Origin: Bigelowiella natans CCMP2755
Taxonomy: Eukaryota; Cercozoa; Chlorarachniophyceae
Direction of reading: 5' to 3'
Assembly (NCBI GenBank): GCA_000320545.1
Contig: ADNK01002058.1
Coordinates: 150,001 to 214,000 of the forward strand
DNA: 64,000 nt
The translations under genes and the position numbers were made by a program. The first letter of the stretch is position 1, and each line of letters begins with the position of its first letter. The notes beneath the pieces are model-generated. The model made no database searches and was not told the DNA's origin. It saw nothing but the letters and a program-made list of their open reading frames with translations. Of this stretch, positions 20,976-32,200 are shown one piece after another.

Positions 20976-23241
20976 TTATTTTTTCATCATACGTTAAATT
21001 ATTGTCTACGTGTTGTCCTTAATCGTAGTTTTTCAGACAATGAATATTCCTTTTGGGGGGGGGGGGGGCTCTCCCTATGTTCTCCTCAATCATATAATAT
21101 CATTTTAAAATCTTAAAGCGTTGTGTGTATGTTGTGTGTGTGCTTGCGTGAATATATACACTCTCCTGGTTTTACCATATTGTCAATCTTCTAATTGATA
21201 TCTCAAACGCATTATAAATTAGTTGGATCGGTACCGTAATATGTTTACAATATTGCACAATGACATCTCTGGTGATGACAACGACGATGAATGCGTCCAC
21301 GTCTCTTTTCCATCATCAACACCGCCAATATCGAGGTTATCATCATTGTTGTCTGTCTTTGTTGGCGCCATCACTATTATTATCATCAACATTACCTCAA
21401 GTCAAACATATGATGCTACGAGGATGAAGATGAGACTAAGATCAGTAAATGATGATGTTGGAATGTTAGATCAAACACATTCTCCAATAGGCAGCAACCA
21501 TCTGACATCAACATCGCGTTTGCACCAACAGAAGAACCCGAGGAGGCGTGAATTTGGGAGGAGGGGATTGTGAAAATGAAATTGAAGGAGGAGGAGAAGA
21601 AGGAAGAGGAAAAGGACGAGTACCGTTGGCCAACAGTACAACTATCGCAGCAGCTGCAAGTTCTCGGTGGCATGATAGGAAAAGGATATTCATTGGGTTG
21701 GATGCAGCAGACAATATCACCTCTGAAGAGGAAGGAGGAGGGTGGGTGAGCACTTGTAGACAAAACACACAAATTATAATACGTATTATTATTCGTACAA
21801 ATTATATACTTTTGTATTGTAAAACTTTAACATAAATAGTTATTTTTGCAACAAAAGGCGGTGTTTGAGTGTCGATTCTGTCAATGGTTATCTGGAGAAC
21901 ACACACACTGTAGTGCCACTACTCTCCTCGCCGTCTTCTCTCCAATCTCTTCGTCGAGGAGTAGTAGTGGGAGGAAGAGGAGGAGGAGGAGGAGGAGAAG
22001 CTAGTGGCAATGAAGAAGTGTCCCCTTCTCCTCTTCCTACGAGAAGAAACAGCACCAGCAGCAGCATTAGTCTTGAAATTAGTGCTCTCCGTGGTGGTGA
22101 AGTTGCTAGTGGTAGTAGGAGGAGTGATACAGTGGTTAATAAAAGAGCACATAGAGAACATGACAGTGCTATTCATGCTGCTCATGTAGTCAAAAGTCGG
22201 GATAAGGGTGGTGGTGATGGTGGTGGTAGAGGTGGGGGTATTAGTGCTAAAATCCCTCCTCCTCCTGCTGCTGCTGCTGCCGCTACTGGAAGTGCTAGTA
22301 ACGATAACAATAATAATAAACAAAAACAAAATAAGAACAATAATAGTGGAACTTGGAACGGAAATAGAAGTGGCCAACATGTTGCCAGTAGCAGTAGTAG
22401 TAGTCCCTGCAGCACTATTAGGCGTGATTCTATTATTGCCTCCTCTGTGATAGTTAAAGCCGAGAAGGGGGATGTAGTAGTAGTGCATAATGATAATGAT
22501 AATAATGAAAATGATAATGAGGAGGAGGAGGGGAAGGTGTGCGGTCAGCAGCGAGTGGCCATGTGCCGTAATGCTGATGGATTGGTACAAGTATTCAACG
22601 TACGCTCATCGCTAGTGGAGGGGAACCCGTGCCAGAAAGAGGGCAGCCAGCATGATGATGGGGCTTGTACTGCTGTTCTTGCTGCTACCATACACTCATA
22701 TAAGGGGGAGGAGGAGATTAAGGAGGAGAAGGGGGAGGATGTAGAGAAGAAGAATGAGAGTAGTGAAGTTGGTCATTCTTTAAGCAGTAAAGGTAGTAGT
22801 AGTAGGAGGAGGAGGAGGAGGCAAATGATGGAAAATAGCTATCAATTCCCGTCAACATCTCGAAGCAATAGAGGAAGACTGATGATGACGACGACAACAA
22901 CACAAGATAAAACTACCAGCAAGTCAGAAGCAGCAGGATCAGCGGTAGATAATGATACCTTGAGCAAGAATACGAGAATGGATACTCCAATTCTATGCTG
23001 GAGAGCTGCAGAAGAGGTAGTGGCAGTAGTTGTAAAGAAAGGAAATCACTTACAAGAAAAGCAAGATAGTATATGAAATCTGAACGTAAGCAAATAAGAC
23101 TTGCAAACCTTGATAGATAATGACAATTTTGAGGGGGAATAATGACACACACCACCCGCAGGTTATTGGACTTTGTTGGGCCTCCGCAGAAGGAAGTTTC
23201 CTAGCCAGCCATTCTACCTTGGGTTTGAAAAATTGCAAAAT

Positions 23242-23273
<32 letters not shown>

Positions 23274-24583
23274 AGTGATGATGATGATGATGGTGTGATT
23301 ATGATGTGCCTTTTCATTCTACTTCAGGTATTTGCACGCGTTCCGGTTTGGTACATTTCATTTCCTTTCAAAATATGATGAAACAACACGATAGGGATGA
23401 TGATGATCGCAACGACGAGGTTGTCCTGAAACAGAACGAGACGGAAGAGGAACAAAGTCACCATAGAGCGGATTCTATAAATGCTGCTACTACCACTTTT
23501 CAAACTGATGATATCACTAGCCATAAAGATCCTGCTGCCAGTTTGAAATATGATAATGATAATAATAATGAAGATCATAGTGTCGTCAATGATGACGACG
23601 ACAAATGCGGAGGAGATTGCAATTTAACTGCCAAAACAGCCAAAGTAGTAAGTTCGGTGACAATCAATCCCGCTGCTAGTGCTAGTAATAATTTGGCGTT
23701 TCCAGTCGCTTTGGACTTTGGTGAAGATATGGCTGCATTTACAATGTACGGAATGAGAAAACAAGAAGGAGAAAGAGGAGGGGGTATGGACAATAGCACT
23801 TCTCCGGGACTATGGGTTGCCGTGGCAACTTGTAGCTGGGATTTACTCGTATGTGGACCCATCCAGGTAATAAGATGAACGAAGTATAATCAAATCATAG
23901 TAGAGTCTATTCGTGATAATTATGATCATAACAATAATAAAACGGGAGATGGATCAAATGGGAGCAGATAATAGTAGATCGTTGCCAATATATAGACTTT
24001 AGTTCATGTTTACCACACAGTAAAGTGCACGTTGATGCACGAGTGTGTGCGATGAAGTGAAGAACGGACGCGTGTGAAGTATACGTGTTACGGTGTCGGT
24101 TATGGGAATGAGTATGTATTTTGTGATAGGTTTGGTCTCATATTTTTAGAATAAATGTCATTGCTAAAAAATTGTGATTCCGAGAAACTTGTCATCGATG
24201 GTAATGTTTTTGATCATTAGGCTCCTATGAGATGGATATCTTCCCATGGTGATACTCATAATTTAGTAGCTGCTGAACTAGCACAAGAAAAAGAAACTGT
24301 CCGTCTTGCACACACAATCATGAATGATGTAGTTAAAAGAAACAAAAGTAGAGAGGTAGATGACAGCCCAAAATCGTACTCATTGCTAAATTCTGGAAGA
24401 CACGAGTCGATGCTACAAGAGAGAAAAGATGGTAGTGATCCTGGTGGGAAAATCTCTTCCAACGCCAAAGTCATCGATGAGGTTCTTGAATTTGCCATTT
24501 CTTCGGAGGTCGCCATTGCCCAAATTTCCGCTCATCGGGATGCTTTGCTACGAATCAAACATTCAATACACTCACGGCCATGA
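18238..24583 (+). CDS. Multi-exon beta-propeller-like protein, ITFG2- or BBS9-like at best
   Basis: Blade-like motifs recur across exons: NVVLGTAEGCLRVYSLD (exon about 18238-18661), LLTSDGRLHVFEFY (18865-19463), AIIGTSTGYIHTINL (19781-20231), KRIFIGLDAADN (about 21545-21738), VAMCRNADGLVQVFNV (about 21858-23012), ICTRSGLVHFISF and LWVAVATCSWDLLV (about 23329-23866). An exon at 20301-20707 and one starting at 21223 also fit by phase. The final exon (24222-24583) is helical and ends IKHSIHSRP. The pattern of single G-x-L-x-V/I blades recalls ITFG2 of the KICSTOR complex or BBS9, but I cannot decide. Exons contain long poly-Ser runs coded by TCA/AGC repeats, probably disordered loops. The N-terminus and the joins near 21500 and 23160 are uncertain. 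Confidence 0.6.
20917..20971. repeat. (TA)n-(TG)n compound microsatellite
   Basis: An AT run passes directly into a GT run, inside an intron of the propeller-like gene. A run of about 14 G follows at 21055-21068. Confidence 0.9.
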
Positions 24584-24589
24584 TGAGTG

Positions 24590-25790
24590 ATATAGTGAAA
24601 TGAGAGTAAATGTTGTGAGGTGATGTCAATGTACACTGAAGAGCTGTCATGGAGGACATGGTTAACGAATGACCAACTATGGTCGCCAATGTGCACAAAG
24701 GATGATGTCTGGACATTGCATGAAGTCGTGGACACAATCTAGACAATGTGCGGCTACATTAGGAGGACTGTTCCAAAAATGTAATCTTTCCGTCACATCC
24801 GTATCATAATGCTTAGAATGTGCATATCATGTCACGTTGTGTTTGTAGTTGAATCCTGCACTTGCACATCTCCACGTACTGCTGAACACGCTGACATTCG
24901 CGAGATGAAATATCCAGAGTATATCTTTTTTTCATCCATGCAACATGTGACAAAGGAAACAAATAATTACAATTTAAGCGCTGTGGCCGCTGCATTGCAT
25001 AGCTACATTAAGATGACATTTGAAAAAAAATAAACATTCCATTACATCCGTCTTATGTCTAGAAAAGAGCTCGCACTGCTGTGCGCAAAGCACGGCACAG
25101 CCGACAAGTATACAAGATTGCAATGCTTTCACATGCGATGCATGCAACATGTGACACAAGAAACAAACAGATACTACTTACTATGAGCGTTGTAGCCGCT
25201 GCTCTGCACAGCTATGCATTAGGATGACTACCGAAACAATTTGAACATTTCATTGCATGCATCCGTCTCATATGTCATGTCGATATATAATATATATATT
25301 GTATTGCTGTGTCTATTATTCCCCTCGTCATTCAGCGAGTGGAACATCAACTACCGATTACAGCCTTGTTGCGTGCAGGAATTTCTAGCAGAATGCATGG
25401 CGCTTCCCCACGTGCCATTCTCACCACTCTCATTCAAAGTTTCACAGAATACTGCAAAATCATCAGTCGACAACAAAATCACAAAGCAGATGCATCTAGG
25501 CATGTGCATTCGCATGCGTGCAAATTGCAGCTTGGCACCATACATTTTGATGCGATGCAGTCATGCAAAACTTTTGTTAATTTTTTTTTGTTCGATTCAC
25601 CCGGGGCGCGGATGCAGCTGGTCTAATGGTGATGCAATCACCCTACTCGACAGAGCCGGTTAGTACCATGTGAGAGACAATTAGAAATTTGATCTCTGAA
25701 TTCGAATTTTGAAACAGTAACTGCATGACTAGCACAGCTAAATATACTACGATGCATGTCCATCATCACAATGCACAATGCATGTTCCAA
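24590..25790. other. Intergenic region with dispersed repeat copies
   Basis: No gene is evident. The sequence is rich in CATG/TGCA words. Two diverged copies of one repeat lie at about 24938-25056 and 25140-25270, sharing GCAACATGTGACA, a G-T-A/G-GCCGCTGC block, an AGCTA-CATTA-GATGAC block and a CATCCGTCT block in the same order. Confidence 0.6.
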
Positions 25791-25802
25791 CTTCAGACGC
25801 AA

Positions 25803-27245
25803 TCAATCCCGAGGTTCCCTCGATCTACCTCTCCTTTCTGCTGGCTTTTCTTTTCCTTCGTCCCTCACCGGCACATTCTTTGGAAGTGGCGCTGGGGGCA
25901 GCTCGAAGATTGCCGCAACTGGCAAATGGTCAGAGCCATGCTCCGAGTTGGGTATTCCTTCTTTCAGCATTTTCTCGCGACTTTTGCTATCATATGGCAT
26001 CCTCAACGCCTTCAGTGTCAATCCATCCGAACCTGCAGAGTGAAAGATGAAATCTAGTGCAAAATCTTCCATTCCAGGCCGCTCCAAATCAGTGTCGGCT
26101 ACCCATGTGAACGGGCGGTCTAGCTTGCTTGTTTCCGTGACTGAAGCATGTGCATCGTGGAGCTTCCCAACATGCTCAGATTTGAACTCAAACTTGCGTG
26201 GCTGGGGCCCAAAACCTTTTTCCCACATGTCTTTGGTCATTCCACCATTTGTCAATAATGCATAGAATGGCTCGTTAAATGAAGCGTTCATGTCGCCGCA
26301 TACCAAGCACAGCGCCCGAGGCCCCTTCTCCTTGCCATCACCCTCATCTAATTTCCGAAGCTCTTTCTTAGCCTCTTTTTTCAACAACTCCTTTTTACCG
26401 CCCCCCTCATTCCTTTGTTCCTTATTTGCCCCATGCATTTTCTCAAAAGCTGTGAACTCTCGTGCTCGCATCAAACTCGACGGTTCTCGACCAAGCATCG
26501 GTGGACGATCTGGTGAACTTGCCCTGTCTCCTCGACCAAGCCGCGGTGGACGATGTGAGGAGTTCACATGATGTCGTCCCGCTGGACTTGGAGACCTTGA
26601 AATTTCCTTGCTCTTACTCCGAGATTTGGATCTCTTGTCTGACTTTTTTTTCCTGGGGTTCAACTTTTTCCAGCGCTGATCCATGCATTTCAGAGTTTTG
26701 AGTGCCTGAGAAAACCGTTGCCCCATCTTATCGTCACCGCCAGCCTGGAGATGTGCGCTTGCTACCATGATGCGTTGACCCGTTGTCTTCAACACTAACT
26801 CAGCGATGACTGTTCTAGATCTTGGGTCTTGGTGAACCAAGTTAAACCTGTCTGTCTTGTAAAAGATCAGCGGCTTGGTGAAGTCACAATCCTTCTTTCC
26901 TTTCCATTTTGCGTGGACGTATGCGTATCCCAGTTTCACCAAACGCTTAGCATAATCATCCTCAAGACTACGAAGCTCAACTTCCTGTAGGCAGAGGATG
27001 TCAGCCTCAAGAGAATCGATCAAATCGAGTACTATGCCATGTCTGTGCTCCCAACTGCGATACTTCTTGTTAACCCAATTAGCCCACTCGAATGTGAAGT
27101 TGCGGCGCAATGTGTTAAATGTTACAACGCTGATGTAACCATGCTTCGATGCAGCAAGCTGAGGAGGCCATGATGACGGATCACACAGCTGGACGTTGGA
27201 TGGTTGGGTTTGTTTCGCGGCCTCCATCGTCGAACTCGGCTCCAT
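25803..27245 (-). CDS. Endonuclease/exonuclease/phosphatase (EEP) family protein, 480 aa
   Basis: Likely a metal-dependent phosphodiesterase of the CCR4/nocturnin-like EEP fold. In order: SVVTFNTLRRNFT (Asn of motif I), DILCLQEVELRSLE (catalytic Glu), VASAHLQAGG, CGDMNASFNEPFY (Asp and Asn), LDFIFHS and GSDHLPVAA (Asp-His near the C-terminus). The set of active-site residues looks complete. Between about residues 195 and 300 the domain carries an insert of Lys/Arg/Ser-rich, SR-like and then acidic Lys-rich sequence. The C-tail is basic. No intron is needed, unlike almost every neighbour. It is divergent from the NDUFAF3-like gene, with about 300 bp between starts. Substrate (RNA, nucleotide or lipid phosphate) cannot be inferred. 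Confidence 0.85.
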   Translation of the reverse strand: MEPSSTMEAAKQTQPSNVQLCDPSSWPPQLAASKHGYISVVTFNTLRRNFTFEWANWVNKKYRSWEHRHGIVLDLIDSLEADILCLQEVELRSLEDDYAKRLVKLGYAYVHAKWKGKKDCDFTKPLIFYKTDRFNLVHQDPRSRTVIAELVLKTTGQRIMVASAHLQAGGDDKMGQRFSQALKTLKCMDQRWKKLNPRKKKSDKRSKSRSKSKEISRSPSPAGRHHVNSSHRPPRLGRGDRASSPDRPPMLGREPSSLMRAREFTAFEKMHGANKEQRNEGGGKKELLKKEAKKELRKLDEGDGKEKGPRALCLVCGDMNASFNEPFYALLTNGGMTKDMWEKGFGPQPRKFEFKSEHVGKLHDAHASVTETSKLDRPFTWVADTDLERPGMEDFALDFIFHSAGSDGLTLKALRMPYDSKSREKMLKEGIPNSEHGSDHLPVAAIFELPPAPLPKNVPVRDEGKEKPAERRGRSREPRD

Positions 27246-27307
27246 TGTTTTGAAGGTTGAGCAGCAGCTATCCGTAAGTTGAAATATCCAACATCCATCT
27301 TGATGTT

Positions 27308-27361
27308 GTTGTAACTGTTGTAAGTGTTGTAACTGTTGTAAGTGTTGTAAGTGTTGTAAGT
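27308..27361. repeat. 9-bp tandem repeat GTTGTAA[GC]T x6
   Basis: Six perfect-length 9-bp units alternate AAGT and AACT endings. They lie about 60 bp upstream of the EEP gene start, in the divergent intergenic region, so they may fall in its promoter or 5' leader. Confidence 0.9.
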
Positions 27362-27550
27362 GCTGTTGTTGGTTGTAATAAATGATGATTGACTATGATG
27401 ACAGGAGATCATCAGAGATCATGAGAGATTACGAGGAGAGGTTGAGGTTCTCTCTCTCTCTCTCACCCATTCACTCTCATTACAACGCTCCTGACACAGG
27501 ACCCGTGCTCCTCACCACACATCGTATTTATTTGTACTATTGGCTCAAAG

Positions 27551-28456
27551 ATGTTAGCTGGATGGGTTAGGGGGACAAGGGCAGGGATAGTAAAAAGCAT
27601 AAAAAACACAACCATCCGAAGTCAATATGTTCGGCCTCATCGCTTCCACTTCTCCATGCTAACAATCCCGGAGAAACCTCCTATGTCCACGCTGGATGAT
27701 TGGAAAACTCACTTCCAAGGATTCACGGAGAAATACTTTATTGTCAATGGGTAATTGAATCACCATGTAGTTGGAGTGAATATGTGTTTAGTTATATGAT
27801 TCAATATGGATTACATCGTCTGCAATCTTAGGTACATGATGGCAGGGTCAATAGCCGCTTTTCCAAATATGATTACATATTGGGATGTAAAATCTGTTGA
27901 TGATATAACGCCAGATAAATTGAAATTTATCGAAAAAATATCAGACCTCGGTTGTACCAAATACCTGTGAAACATATGCATGTGTATTCTTTTTGCACAG
28001 ACATAGATGTATAAACATGCATGTATGCATCTCGTTACGCATGTATCCCTTTGCTTGTGATGGTATCATTGCAACAGCCGTAAAAATAAGTTCTTATTCA
28101 TGCATAGTAAAAACCTCACCAGTTACGCATGCTCGTTTTTAATTGGTAGAGGTTCTAATCATCGGCACTGGGAAAAGGACCAAAATGCTACCTATGGAAA
28201 CTATTCAATGGCTACGGAAGAAACGGATAGGATTTGAAATGGTTCCCTCGGTAACAACGACATTAACGACACATGTAAATGGCATACTTTCGGTTTGAAA
28301 ATTTCTACACATACAAATACTTTAAAAACGGCACAACTACTCATAAGTTTCTGTTCCAATGTTCAGGGGACTGCTTGTGCAACTTTCAATTTCATGTGTG
28401 AAGAAAATCGAGAAATTGCTGCTTTGATTCTTCCTTTGTCGTACAACGATATGTGA
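27551..28456 (+). CDS. NDUFAF3: NDUFAF3-like mitochondrial complex I assembly factor
   Basis: Exons 27551-27750, 27832-27949, 28150-28250 and 28367-28456 join in phase to give about 169 aa. The N-terminus is rich in Arg, Lys and Ser without acidic residues for about 40 residues, as in a mitochondrial presequence. Then come YFIVNGYMMAGSIAAFPN, LEVLIIGTGKRTKMLP and the family signature ACATFNFMCEENREIAALIL, as in the Mth938/DUF498 fold of NDUFAF3. NDUFAF3 works with NDUFAF4 in early assembly of the complex I peripheral arm in mitochondria. Length suits the family. The start Met fits the presequence; no upstream exon is required. Confidence 0.88.
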
Positions 28457-29173
28457 TGTGATGACCATCAAGAAGTTTCAACGGCTAAGACATGGCGAAA
28501 ATATTGAATCGCACAACATCGATCTATGTCTCTAGAAATGGAGATGGGCCACCTTGCAAGCATTGCTATTGATATGTGCCTGTGGCTATGCTATAGCTAT
28601 GAACGTTGTAGTACACACATGCACAACACATCGTGAGCCAACACAAACCAACAGGGGAACGGCTCTGTGCCATGTGCACAGAAGCAGAAGATGATGGAGT
28701 TCTCGGCATAGCAGCTCTTAAAATAAAAATAAATGCGTTGCTACGATACGGCTGCGTTCTAGGTGCGCTGCAGCCGCTGGCTTTGCACAGCTATGTGCAC
28801 CAGAATCATGTGATGACCTTTGAAAAAGTGTGATCATTTCGTCAATGCCTAGATTGCATCCGTTCCACATGCTAGCATATAAGCATGTGCACAATGATGC
28901 GGATGTCGGCTGCGCAGCAATGCTAGAATGCGCATGCATGTAGCTGCACAGTGCACGCCGCCCGTATACGTAGCTGGTCATGCGTTGTTGGCATATGACA
29001 GACACGATACGCGTAGTTTTGATACTGTTTTGTCGATATTACATTCGCATCATCGCAGTACAGCTATATCTTGGTGTTACTAAAACTATTGAGAATGATT
29101 AACAGAGTAGCATTTATTCATATTTTTAATATTTCTCTGAGTGTGAGTACCACACACTTCTTATGAAGTAAAT

Positions 29174-29215
<42 letters not shown>

Positions 29216-29261
29216 GAGAGAGGAAGCTCTAGAGAGGTATATAAAGAGGTAGATAAAGATC
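28457..29261. other. Intergenic region with a third repeat copy and an AT run
   Basis: No gene visible. At about 28765-28872 the blocks GCAGCCGCTG, TTGCACAGCTATG, GATGAC and GCATCCGT appear in the same order as in the repeats at 24.9-25.3 kb. A (TA)n run lies at about 29178-29211, just after the end of the minus-strand gene. Confidence 0.6.
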
Positions 29262-32200
29262 TTAAATGAACTTTCGCACGTTCTTCTCATCAATATCCAG
29301 CACTTTGGGAGGAGCGGGTCCCGAAGACCATGCCTTATCCGATTTGATGTACTTTCTTACCTCCCGTCGCCATATTTCACGGGCCGCATCGCACGCAAAA
29401 TGAATGACATACTGAAAAAAATAGTAGTGGTATTGAGAGTGAGAAACTTAAAGTCAAGAATGTTATAAGATTTTACTGTTAGTTAGAAGAGGAGGCAACA
29501 TTATGATGATGGAATAGTTTATTGTACCTGATCAATGTAGCCATTCTTTTTGTATTTTAGAGTAACGCGCGGCTGTGCCGAATCTGAGAATTCAAACGCA
29601 TATATATTCTTTAGCTCGTAGACTGAGGGGTCCGTGTAGAAATCCTTCGGTTTGCCGTCCTCAGAATTCGTGGTCGGTTTCCAAGAATCGTTTCGGCTAC
29701 ATGCAATAATGTACTGTTCCGGTTGCCCACAATGGACCCAAATTAGCACTCTTCTGGGCGGGTTTGTCTGATTTGCGAGACCAAATCTTGCATCTGTATG
29801 ACAAATGATGGTTCCGCGTGTCATCCTGCTATTCACCCGTTGCAATGAGTTGAATAAATAATATTGGGCTTTCTTGAAGAATGTGTCGCCTTTTTCATCA
29901 TCAGTCTTTTTCAATTTCGCGTCTTCGGCAGAGTGGACAAAATCTGTGCGCGGTCGATCCGTTAAAGGCTCATCCAAGTCATCACGACAGTATCGAGCGA
30001 ACACATTCACCAGTCCGTCGACTACACCAAGCTCCATATGATTAAAGATTTCCACCACATTCGTGACTGTTACTGTTGCGAACATTTGATCTCCATCTGC
30101 ATGATAGATTCCTCGAATAGCCTTGTAACTGCGCTCTTCAAGCCTTGTGAAGTAGTCCCAGTCGCCCCTGAGATTATCTACCTTGGAATCTGTTAAGAAA
30201 CGGAGACGGTCAGGGATTGCACTGCTAGAGAGGAAATATCGTTCTCCAGTAAGGACTAGTAAGCGGTATCTTCCGTCTACAAGAATCACTGCTAGCTCCT
30301 CAATAACTTCAGCTTCTTCTCCGCTGCCTTTGAAAACTCCCTGAGCAATCATCCTTCCCTGTAACTCAATGCGGAGTTTCGACCAACCTGCAGCTTTCAT
30401 TACGTCAAGGATAAAGGACTGCCGCAATCCAACGACAGCCTTCACACTACCTGTGGTGTAGTCACGGAAGAATCTATATTTGAATTTCTCATCAAAATTT
30501 AATAGTTCAGCCAGAATCGTTACGCAATTAATCCTCATTTGATCCAAATACTTCCTTCTGTACGTAGCTTTCTCGCGATAATTGTACTGTTTTAAGTATC
30601 CTTCAATTGGGGCGTATCCAGTGACACTCACCTCTGTGTCGTACTGCAAAAAGGAGACGATAACATCGAATAGCTTGCTATTATTTGTGAACATATTCTT
30701 AATTGCAGCTCGGCGGCAGTGATTGTTGCCTCGAAGAATGGGAGCTTTTTTCCCCTCAAAGAAGTTTAAGGATGCGATTTCCCTAACCAGTTCCACAATC
30801 GTAGCTGTAGACTCACATAACATCTTCTCGTCAAACCACCCGAGTCGACGGGATGCTTCAGGGTCAAAATTTTTCAAATCAAAGTCCCGGGAAGCTATGA
30901 GCCTTTTCATCTTATCCATCACATCAAGTACCATTTGGCTAAGGATTTCGTAAAATTCGATAGCTTTAAGACATAATTTGTGGCCACGCGCATTAATGTC
31001 TGTAAGTTCCTGTGTAAGCACTAGGAACTTCATCGCGGCCCCATAGTTATAAGGAGAACGTTTAAACACACTGCGATCTATGCCGTAATCAAATGACTTC
31101 ATGGTCTGGATAATTGGATAGATGATCTTCGAAACTCTCAACTTTTCTTGTGTCTTCTCTCGAATTCGAGTGCTGCTTTTTGTGATTAAAACATAAAACG
31201 CGCGGATTAGTGCTGCAGTGATTGCATGAAGGTGCTCCTCCTTATCTGCTTGTTTCTCGGCAATTATGGAAGCACGTTTCTCGCTTTTCTGGGTCTCCAA
31301 GTGTTTTTCCGTGGCTTGCTTTTGGGTTGCTTTCTTATAATACGTAAGATTATCAACCATAGCGACTTGATCCTTTGGAATTCGACCTGCCTCCATATCT
31401 CCACTTCCGGTGGGTTTAAATAGCTTCCTCGGCCCTCGATGGAACATATAATCCTCAGAAGCATGCGGATTTGGACGGAATACGGATTGGTGTTTCACTG
31501 CATAAGGTTCTTGGAAAGGGTTCATAGTTTGAATTGAAAGCGTATTCTCCTCCTTAGAATATACTAAGAACTGATTCCATGCAGGGGTTCCTGTGTCATT
31601 TCTATCGGTCAAAATCATCTTCAAGGCGTCTGCGTAGTCCACATCATTCGCCATGTCTCCACCCATTAACGGATTGATGAATGTACGTTGGAGAACTTGG
31701 TTGAAACTCAGGTGTGACTCAGGAAGGGTCGGCCCGTCTAACGTCGGCTTATCATTGTTGAGCAGAAGCATTAGTTCCGTACCGAACTGCTGGGATTTTA
31801 GAAGATCCCGTGTCGGAGAGAAAGGTATATCGTTTGCTTGCGTCTTTGAAGCAAATTGAGTTAAGGTTTCGATTCCCTTTAAGTCTAGGAAGTCGCTATG
31901 TGCTGTATTCTCCTGCCAAATATTAACGTTTAGATTCCACATTCGAAGACAACTGCGGATGATGTCCTTCTGGTAGGGAAGATAGAATTCTCCTTCGCTA
32001 TGTGATATTGGGTCTCTCTTGGAATCTTTTTGGTCTCCCCGCTCTTTAACAATTTCACTAAGCTTTGCTCTGCTGAATCGAGGGTGCATTTTATCTCCCT
32101 TCTGAATCAAATCCGACGAGAACATTCCAACTTCCTCCTCGTGTAAAAGAGCAATACACGTTGTGTACTTTCTTAAATACATTTGATGCGAAAATTCCGA

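Noticed and set aside
25591-25672. tRNA-like string near GTTCGATTCACCC and GGTCTAATGG
   Set aside because: The T-arm-like and D-loop-like words are in the wrong order and no acceptor stem pairs, so no cloverleaf can be drawn.
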